Part shown: positions 56,036 through 64,000 of the stretch, piece after piece | Layout of the letters: each line of letters opens with the position of its first letter | Position numbering within the stretch: position 1 is the stretch's first letter | Notes under the pieces: generated by a model | The model's input: the letters and a program-made list of their open reading frames with translations, nothing else | Database searches by the model: none | What the model was told of the DNA's origin: nothing | Source: Mytilus californianus | Taxonomy: Eukaryota > Mollusca > Bivalvia > Mytilida > Mytilidae | Length of the DNA: 64,000 bases | NCBI RefSeq assembly: GCF_021869535.1 | Contig: NW_026262679.1 | Location: 85,929,143 to 85,993,142 of the forward strand | Reading direction: 5' to 3' | Program-made: the position numbers and the translations under genes

Positions 56036-56480
56036 TTTAGGTGGCACGGTAGTATTTACATTCCGGAAATTAGGTTGCTCTTTTGTGTACCCTACTTAAG
56101 TCAATGTATCCGAACAGTGTGATTGGACAAAAAATACAGTATCTACTGTACATACTTTCCCAAACTGAGGGATGAATCAGGTGTAGAAAAATATGAAATA
56201 ATTTTACATGCAGGTGAAAATGAATTTTTGAGAATTTTTTTAAATTTTGTATTCACTGCATGATAAAAGACCTAAAAGCACTAGTGGTCTTAGGTTTATA
56301 AAGATAGCAAAAAAAGTAAACGGTCAACATACATATTCAAATTCATTTCTGAATATTATAATGAAAGTACTTCAGTTAACTGTGTATGTAGAATTTTGAG
56401 CAGTGTTAGAAAGTGGTGAAAATTCTAAAATGTCTATCATTATCCATATGGGCCATGAAATACTACCGTGCCACCTTTAA
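56036..56480. mobile_element. 445 bp TIR element (MITE)
   Basis: TTTAGGTGGCACGGTAGTAT on the left is mirrored by ATACTACCGTGCCACCTTTAA on the right, apart from one base. TTTA/TTAA at the edges may be a duplicated target. The interior has no transposase and includes two lengths of AT-rich DNA. Confidence 0.8.
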
Positions 56481-57769
56481 GAACCCTTTCAACAATTCAA
56501 TGAGGCCATCTCTTACACATTTCTACCGAATTTTCCAGTTGCAGTCGATATTCGCGCCTTTCACTAATGGTGTCACCTTTAAAGCCTACTTGGTATTGGA
56601 TGTATTGTTAGTTTGTTCTCATTCTCAATATTGCTGAAATATTTGCCCTGGACGTTTAGCAAATCATTGTAATGATAAATAAAATAAAAAAATAAAATTG
56701 ATATCAAATGAGGAGATTTGAATTTACAAAAATGATCACAGTGAATTAATGTTGTATGTGTTATACATGTAGGTATAGTAATCACCAGAGCAGTTTTTAA
56801 TCAAAATCTTAATATTCAATTGTTCTACGTGTTTACATGAAAATAAATAATATACAAGGAAAGTCATTAACACAGTAAAGCATTTATATAATACGTCATC
56901 TTTTAACTTTAATTACTGTAACTATAACACTGTAAAGTGGTATGTATGTGTAGACTAACTCAACGTAAACATGCCATGTCCGATAAGGTTTTATGAAGAA
57001 AAACATTTACTAGGCGTACCTAGAGCAAATTTCAGAATCTGAAGTTGTTTACATTTATGGGAAATCGGCATGAAAATAGTCAAAACGGTCTTATGCTAAC
57101 ATTAATATATTACCATTAGAACTATTGTCCCTTTTTTTGGTCACTTTGTCGGGTTGTAGTTACATATTGAATTTAAATTGCACACAAAAAGATTTTCTAT
57201 GAAAAATAAGTTTTTTTAGTACAAATAACAATTATGTGTCTTTGTCTGATGATAATGTTTTTAAAAAAGTATAATGCAGAAGTTAATAATGTTACATGAT
57301 AAAAACCATTTATACCAGAAATATTTTGAAATTTAAATATATGTATTTCTATAGTACTGTAAGGAGTTGGTTGTTTAAAATTATGTTTGTTAATTTATCT
57401 GACAACAACCCAAATTTCTTATTGTGAGTTACAGTAGGGATCTGTTTTAGTCTGAAAGATGTGAAAAAATAAACAGGAGTTATCAAAGATCTGCTATTAA
57501 GCCGAGTTAAACAAGATCGTTGACATCTAAGGCCCAAGATACCAAGGGGACATTTAGAAGATACATACAGAAATGTAAAGAGCAGCAATGGACACCATAT
57601 TGTGTAATGCCCAGAACAAACTACAAAAATGTATACAGAAAAAAAAACATTTAAGTATTGATTTAAAGAATAACTTAATCAATAACGTATGTCCCCAAAT
57701 ATACCAGACAGTGATTGAAGAACAACACTTTACTTGTAACCTTTATCGGTTTAAAAGGCCAAACAGATG
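56481..57769. other. AT-rich sequence without recognised gene
   Basis: A 79-codon minus frame (57349-57588) lacks recognised motifs. Confidence 0.45.
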
Positions 57770-58165
57770 ATCGACTGATTGTTGGTTGCTTAATGTCCAG
57801 TGGCAAATATTTCATGCATGTTCAGGAAGAGAAACAAATTTAATAATACATGCAATAGGTAAGTCATGTAGTATAGGCCATCCGGGAAAAAGGACGATGA
57901 AATTTGGACTGCCACTATAAAATGAGGGTTTATTGGATAGGGACGGAAATTTACCTACGGACATTGTTGCAAGGGTTCTTAACGTACAGAGAGCGTGGCA
58001 CTATCTTTAAACGAAGCATCGGATTTAATGTCACCGTTCTGACCAGACGTGGCTGCGTACCTGTACAGCCAAACGGACACCTCACATTGGCAAGGGTTTT
58101 ACAGTCGGTCGGATGGAGACCTGAGTGACCATTTTTCTTTTCCCAAGTCAAGCTTAGGGTTGGCC
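57770..58165 (+). repeat. Repeat family A, longest copy, with mussel repeat at its 5' side
   Basis: It opens with GATTGTTGGTTGCTTAATGT and CCAGTGGCAAATATTTCATG, a block that I recognise from bivalves. It continues into GGACGATGAAATTTGGACTG, TTGGATAGGGACGG and TCACCGTTCTGACCAGACGT. The last part aligns with 1310-1460 and 5707-5945. A 74-codon frame (57904-58128, VYWIGTE...VGWRPE) runs through it and is the most intact of the three. Confidence 0.6.
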
Positions 58166-59653
58166 AAAAAAAAAAGACAATTCTACACTTGCTAAATTTA
58201 AAGAAAAACTAGGTGTGCGACATATTACTTTTTATTAAATTCCTACATTTAATTAATAAGCAGCTATTTGTAAGTTTTCATTTTCTTCTTACTTAATTCC
58301 CACACGCACCATGTCAATACAAGTGTTAGGTTTTATTTAGATCAAACCGTATTGCCCTGAAAAGACAGAATATCTTGCAAATTTTTAAATCATCTTGAAA
58401 AGTTGAATATCTTCAAGAGAAAATGTACAACTATATTTTATTTGACATGAGCCGACTCGCTTGACACATTTCACGTCAGTCTCGGATTTATACATATTTT
58501 TATGTTTTTGATTTCATTTTGAAAACTATCATAGAAACAAAAAAAAAATCCAAACAATATCACATCTCATCAACTTTTGTCTGGGAATTTGCTCCAACAA
58601 CAAACATGACCGGTGCTGCTAAAATAGAAAATAAGGGGTAAAACTTTAGTTAGCCCTGACGTTTCCAAGTAATTATATATCCAATGTTTTGGTTTGAGCG
58701 TTTTTGGTGAAGGTTTCGTAGGCACGAAATTTTTTAAGTGTTGTTTCATATAAAAGACAATGTTTACCAATATTTTGCCTTTTTCGCTAAGATCTTGAAA
58801 TTATAATACTTGGCTGATATAAACTGTAAAGGGCGAAAATTATCAGCATGCTAAATATACATTAAGGCATGTTGAATAATTGACATTGTCCATAGACTTC
58901 ATGTGTTTTGTAATTATCTTGAAACTATCATAACGCAGGAGGGAAAATCAGTGTATACAAAGTGCGAATGCAGATAGTTCTCACTGTCATATGAGGGAAT
59001 TTTTATTGTAACATAAAGGATGATGGGAAAATCTGTATTTGTTTACCTTTCAAAAATACAAAATAATTGATTTGAAGGTAGTGTGTAACACAATTTCATT
59101 AGTAAGAAACTGACTTTTCCATGTATAGTAATAGTAGTAAAAGGGCATTAGCTGTCAAATTCGTGTTCAACGATTTGACTCAAATTCTCATAAAATTATT
59201 TGATTTATAACATACTAAAACGTATATCCAAATTATAAAATGTCTAATACAAACAATGTCGATGCATGTACTCGATAATATGTATCAGCATATCGTGTGT
59301 ATTTTAGTGTAGACGCCATCTAATTAACCATTGAGGTGATATCCAAAGACTGCCGACGGTCATTTAATCCGAGATAAACATAGATATAGATATAAATAAA
59401 TAGCGAACACGTGCAGCTGGATTTTTTATAGGTCTGTTTGATTTCATATTATAGGTTTCCAATTATGTTAATCATCGTTTTTATCCGTATAAGAGTGAGT
59501 TTTTGTGGATCTAATCAGTCAACCTAATGGTTTACCATTGTTTCATTTTCAATGTTGACATTCTTTTCCTTTTAATAGCTGAACACGCCTAGTTCTCAAT
59601 CTCTAGCTAAAGGATTAAATCGAAGTTCACATGAATACAGATTCAATGAGGTC
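58166..59653. other. AT-rich sequence without recognised gene
   Basis: Nothing supported. Confidence 0.5.
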
Positions 59654-59681
59654 GAATTATTCACTTGCAAGTGAATAATTC
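59654..59681. repeat. Perfect 28 bp palindrome
   Basis: GAATTATTCACTTG is followed without spacer by its exact complement CAAGTGAATAATTC. Confidence 0.9.
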
Positions 59682-60274
59682 ATCAGCGAAGTTTCTTAGC
59701 TTATTTTGACAAAATTAAACCAACCTGGCTGTTAAAAGCGAATTTTTATTTCCCTGTTTCAATATCATTAATGATTGAACAAAAATAAAATAATTATTAT
59801 TTGAATTTTTTTTATATCTCGTAGCTAATCCCCATTTCAAGTTTAAATATGTGTTAAAAGGCAATAGAATATAGATTATTGAAAGCGATTCATTTTAACT
59901 ATAATAAATGATATAAGTGTAAGTGCAATTATTTCTGATATGGGATTTTCAATGCGCGATGAATTTTCATTGTGGATTTATGTGATAAATGGACATACGA
60001 CAATATTCATTTGATGATTCTGATATAAATGATATTTACAATTTAAAAAGCAAATTCATCGTAGGTGCTTACTCGAATACAGAACCGTTCAAATGTGTTA
60101 TAATAAACTGTTTTCAATATGTCATTATATTCTTAAAGTTACGTATTTTCATATTTTTAACAAAAATTTTAAAGACATCTAAGAACCCCTTGTTTCTCTT
60201 GTACAGTAAAAGATTAGTATGGAGGAGTTCAAGTGCACACAGTCTGTGTGCATTTGAAGGAAGTTAAAAAACTA
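59682..60274. other. AT-rich sequence without recognised gene
   Basis: A 92-codon plus frame (59989-60267) is AT-driven and ends in GC-richer DNA. No domain is recognised. Confidence 0.4.
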
Positions 60275-60565
60275 AAAAAAATTCGTACGCCAGACACGCG
60301 TTTCGTCTACAAAAGACTCATCAGTGACGCTAGGTTAAAAAATAATTGAAACGTCCCAATACAGTATTGAGCATTGGGCAACCGAAATTCCGAAAAGTTT
60401 TGCAAAAAACTTATAGGTTAATCTATTCCCGGGATAGAAAATCCTTAGTGTTTCGAAAATATTCAAAGTTTTGTTAAACAGTTAATTCATAATTGTGACC
60501 ATATCATGATATTTCTTGTAAACACAGAAATGCTGACTTCTGGGCTGGTGATACTTTCGATGTAG
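60275..60565 (+). repeat. Mussel repeat family E
   Basis: TTCGTACGCCAGACACGCGT, TTCGTCTACAAAAGACTCAT, AGAAAATCCTTAGTGTTTCG and GAAATGCTGACTTCTGGGCT are in family order. This is the clearest copy in the window. Confidence 0.85.
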
Positions 60566-61159
60566 ATTCGAAAACGTCATATTCAATGCATTACATACAC
60601 ATTCCAACAGAGAACTATGCATCTTAATCGCATTGGTGGCAGACAAGTGTATACAAGATTAACTTTTCCAGTTGTACCAGAAATAGAGCATAAAAAGGGA
60701 AGATTATACTCTATAAGATAGATAATAACAATGACGAAAATCAGGAACCACAAAATACAACTAAACATTTAGTAAATAGAACTTTTCCATTGGACAATAT
60801 TGCATACAACCTGTTTCTGGATATCGCAAATTGGTTTTCATGTGACAAAGTGTTTGGTACACGATACTCGTATACTGTAAAGAGGTTTTTGAGCACTGAT
60901 AAATAGGACAGCGTCCACAAAGCCTTCTTAAGTCTACGTGCCGTCGTATGCCTTACATCGTTTCACAAAGCCGTCGATAGTAAAGATGATCGTAAATAAA
61001 ATGTAAAGCCTGTCGTAACTTTCTACAGCTACACCCAGTCGTATTTTGATCGTAGTTTTTGCGCAAATATGAATGAAAACGTATCTAAGATTACTGCAGT
61101 ATTCTGTGTAGTCCTCCAAGATGGAGCTAGAAGACCAAGAATAGATAATAACATGACCA
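60566..61159. other. Sequence without recognised gene
   Basis: Between 60920 and 61060 the words GTCGTA, ATCGTA and CGTCGAT recur irregularly, without a fixed period. It may belong to the N-terminal flank of the transposase relic downstream. Confidence 0.35.
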
Positions 61160-61600
61160 TCTCAATGAGATTGAAATAATTTCTAGATATACGCTTGATA
61201 GAGCCACTTTCAATGAATATGTTACCTTAGCAATAGGCAGATATCAAATATGAAACAAACATGTCTCTTGCCCTACCACCTGGAACGCAGGTTCTCTTAG
61301 CGTTGCGTTACTACGCTGAAGGGGGGTTCTTATCAGAACTTGCGGATTTACACGGTGTTAGCAGGGCAAGTGTTAGCCGATGCATTACCTCCTTAATCAC
61401 TACAAGAGTTAGAAGGATAGGTCACTTGATAACTTTTTAAGTGAATGAAAATTGACAGAAGACTACAGAGGATTTCTATGACATTGCGGGAATGCCAAAT
61501 TTTTTAGCAATACATTTTTGCTGTGCACCAGTAGATGCTAGATTTTCTCAAAATTTTGTGGTCACATTGAAACTGAGACAACATGTCTGATATACTGATA
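61160..61600 (+). pseudogene. PIF/Harbinger transposase (HARBI1-like) pseudogene
   Basis: Plus-strand frames read SRYTLDRATFNEYV (61185-61230), then TQVLLALRYYAEGG, FLSELADLHGVSRASVSRCI (61280-61400) and, after stops, EDFYDIAGMPNFLAI (61465-61510). These match, in order, the N-terminal, helix-turn-helix-like ('ALR-YA-G-F---D--G-S-ASVSR') and pre-catalytic ('FY-IA-FPN--G--D-TH') segments of HARBI1-type transposases. The first catalytic Asp should follow FLAI but is replaced by CCAP, and no further catalytic residues are readable. Stops and a frameshift make it inactive. A run of 15 C (61641-61655) interrupts the downstream sequence. TIRs were not located. Confidence 0.75.
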
Positions 61601-61655
61601 CACATATACATACGGGTGCGAAACAACACACTTATTGGGACCCCCCCCCCCCCCC

Positions 61656-62460
61656 GTGCTAAAAAGTGCAGAGGTGAAAACCGATAATGACTGAAGAAGG
61701 GGTTATATTTTCACATTTATAATAAGTGCATATGTTGGTAACCTCTTTCTATATTTTGTATGGATCAGAAACAATATTTTTGATGTGAAAATTCACTGAT
61801 AAATTTGCTTTTGAGTTATACAATCCCAGTCTTTTGTGTTTTTGTTATTGTCATTTGTATACGAAAATGCACAGAATAGACTGTCCTTCGACTGCTCCAC
61901 CTCGTCAATCAAAATCATGATTTCTCCATGAGTGAAATTTAGCAATCTCTCTTTTTTCCATTTCCTCTCTTTTTAGTTGTATACTTACACATGCGATTGA
62001 TCGTATGCAATATTCCCACTGAGAGTGCACCGTTTTTCTCCTATGAAAATAGTATACGTTTCGCAACGCCTATTTAGAGAGTTCCGTGTTTTCGAGTTAA
62101 ACAATACTTGAAACCAAACTCTTCCATCAACCATACTACTGTTGCCTTTATTTATACAAGAAATAGTTAAATTTCTAGAGCTTCGACAGAAAAGATCTGA
62201 AAAAGTTAAGAAAAAACGTCAGAACGCTTTAGACAAAATGAAACAAGAAACTGGTAATTGATGGACAGATTCGAAATATTAATTCATTCTCAGTAGTGCA
62301 CAGATTTCGTTCTATCAAATACGAAGGCCAATTACAGCCATTCAGTCTAAAACTAAAGGCCTTCTTAAGATTGTAGTGAATTTTTCTGGATTTGAATACC
62401 CAGAATTGTCATATGTGGACCTTTCAGATGAACCAAATTACAAGTGTTTTTTTTTTTTGG
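61656..62460. other. Sequence with possible decayed coding pieces
   Basis: A Lys/Arg-rich plus-strand stretch FLELRQKRSEKVKKKRQ lies near 62170-62215. It could be part of the second (Myb-like) protein of a PIF/Harbinger element or of another transposon. Around 62140, ACTACTGTTGCCTTTATTTA is a fragment of family F. No gene is claimed. Confidence 0.35.
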
Positions 62461-62569
62461 TATGGCCAAGGAAATGCAGAACAAGTACATTCCAACGGAG
62501 GTAAACTGTCAATTCGTTAAACAGAGATCAGAAGAATGGTTTGGCATCAGATCAGGTTTGCAATGGTGA
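62461..62569 (+). pseudogene. Possible YqaJ-type nuclease remnant, N-terminal piece
   Basis: A 35-codon frame contains QFVKQRSEEWFGIRSG. It resembles the 'QRS-EWF-IR---ITAS' opening of YqaJ recombinase/exonuclease domains, which are numerous in mollusc genomes. The frame stops right after that motif, so nothing of the nuclease core is present. Evidence is one short motif. Confidence 0.3.
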
Positions 62570-62646
62570 CATGAAGTATAGTGTACAGTGTAATTGGACT
62601 AGATTAATTTAAGGCAGAACAGAGACATTTCAACGAAGTTGAACAT

Positions 62647-62820
62647 GGAAAGCTATATGGGAGAACTCGTACAAAATAATGGTACACATCCACAGACCTG
62701 AAGGAAAGCTATATGGGAGAACTCGTACAAAATAATGGTACACAGTCCTGAAGGCCTGAAGGAAAGCTATATGGGAGAACTCGTACAAAATAATGGTACA
62801 CAGTCCTGAAGGCCTGCAAA
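62647..62820 (+). repeat. About 57 bp tandem repeat, 3 copies
   Basis: GGAAAGCTATATGGGAGAAC begins at 62647, 62703 and 62761 (periods 56 and 58). Each unit continues CTCGTACAAAATAATGGTAC. The middle and last units are nearly identical, indicating recent duplication. The 64-codon minus frame here is a product of the array. Confidence 0.85.
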
Positions 62821-63089
62821 TCAACCAACTGGTGCAAGTTAGATTTTTTTTAAATCCTTTAAGTCGGTATGTAGAGGTGTCAGTCTTTTTAATCCTTCAA
62901 GACTGTAGATATGTACCATTATGGACTTAAAATCTGACTTGCATCAGTTCGTTGATTCGCAGTGCCATTTTTGTGCGAGGTTCCATCATATTTTGGACAT
63001 GGCTATTATTATATATCTTTTCATGATCGGTTATGTGATGCACAGAGTTGTTTCTCACAATCAGAAAGAATGGACACTATTTCTGTTGC

Positions 63090-63250
63090 CGAGGTTTCCA
63101 ATGGAAATGTACCCCCGTTGTGTTTTTGGTAGGGATCGTTGTTCTCGGTCTTTAGTTTCTTATTTTGTGTTTTGTGTACTGTTTTTGGCCATGGCGTTGT
63201 CAGATTGATTTTGACTTATGAGTTTGGATGACCCTTTGGCATTTTTCGCT
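63090..63250 (+). repeat. Mussel repeat family D, partial copy
   Basis: TTTTTGGCCATGGCGTTGTC and TTTTGACTTATGAGTTTGGA match the 3' landmarks of 13141-13350. The preceding 63100-63160 is a more diverged part. Confidence 0.75.
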
Positions 63251-64000
63251 TCTATTTCCGTGTTTTCGTGTCTGTGGAATTTTATCCCAATTTGCAGTTA
63301 AATTTACAAAAGAGGGTACCAGGTTTGCGTAATCAACTCTTCTTATAGTTTTAACAAAGATCCCTGTACCCTCACAGAAAGATTGCACACTTGTTAAAGT
63401 TGTGTACTTTTATTATGGAGTAATTTTTTAGCAAAGTTAATTAAAAAGGTACACATCTTTGTTATGAAATTTATTAGTTTTACTGAAATTAATAACGAGA
63501 TTTCATATCACGCAATATCCAGTTAGAACTCGTTATGTAATCTATAATTCAAACGTCTGTCAAAACGGCATAGGCGTACACTGGTCCGTCATTTTATTTT
63601 TTCTCAAAGCTATAAACCCTTGCTCACAATAAACATTACTTTAAGGGATACAGATAATCCCACAATTTACGGAAGCAAGGATTTCAATCATGCAAGTATT
63701 GTCAACGTTATTTTTTTTGTTATCTTACTGACAGTATTCTCTCGTCATTAATTCTTTTATAAGTAGGGATTTCTTCAGTGATATCATCAGTAAATGATAT
63801 TATAATATTTCTATTTATATCTTACCGATAAATAAACGAACTAAAATTCGCAAATTGATAAGAATTTTCATTTTTAATACTATAAGTGCACTTCTTACTA
63901 TAAAAAATACATAACACATCTAACACTTTTACTATAAATCTATAAAGCATCATGAAAAATTTAAAAAACAAAGATTTCACATATGCAACCCTTTTCTTAT
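63251..64000. other. AT-rich sequence without recognised gene
   Basis: Nothing supported up to the window end. Confidence 0.5.

Overview
This window looks like eukaryotic, AT-rich, repeat-dense intergenic or intronic DNA from a bivalve mollusc, most probably a mussel (Mytilus-like). The organism call rests on recognising from memory many interspersed repeat families typical of mussel genomes, a tRNA-headed mollusc SINE and the homopolymer/palindrome texture. It is an inference, not a database result. No bacterial operon, ribosome-binding-site, CRISPR or phage architecture is present. I found no convincing host protein-coding gene: every longer open frame I could assign falls inside a repeat or a decayed mobile element, and nearly all others are short AT-rich random frames.

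Layout. 0-6 kb: a 1.67 kb terminal-inverted-repeat element (417-2091) with Ginger-like termini and a decayed integrase, a mussel dispersed repeat (3160-3440), a 205 bp TA-flanked MITE (4212-4416) and a copy of an unnamed repeat family (5707-5945). 6-20 kb: fragments of mussel repeats, a hairpin-armed repeat with a Pol III promoter-like tRNA segment (11667-12216), a 586 bp TIR element (12435-13020), a palindromic MITE (15352-15511), a full dispersed repeat (16240-16600), a tRNA-SINE (17143-17381) and a three-unit hairpin-ended element (18812-19396). 20-30 kb: mostly featureless, with hairpins, a long-TIR MITE (25580-25887), a reverse SINE whose tRNA head has expanded into an 18.8-copy 35 bp minisatellite (26536-27194), a Penelope-like reverse transcriptase fragment (29399-29809) and a second three-unit element (29812-30366).

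30-46 kb: a MULE-like transposase pseudogene (about 32540-34740) split by another repeat, a cluster of mussel repeats (35.2-38.5 kb), a large palindrome (36511-36614) and a decayed Ty3/Gypsy element with both LTRs on the minus strand (40470-45861). The Gypsy element carries a 43 bp x 9 minisatellite. 46-64 kb: more repeats, several short tandem arrays (31, 21, 79 and 57 bp units), palindromic MITEs, a PIF/Harbinger transposase pseudogene (about 61160-61600) and, downstream, a possible YqaJ-like remnant.

The parts do not work together as a pathway. The interest lies in genome dynamics: at least five autonomous-element classes in decayed form (Ginger-like, MULE-like, PIF/Harbinger, Penelope-like, Ty3/Gypsy), many non-autonomous derivatives, and two independent cases in which a mobile-element segment has become the seed of a minisatellite.
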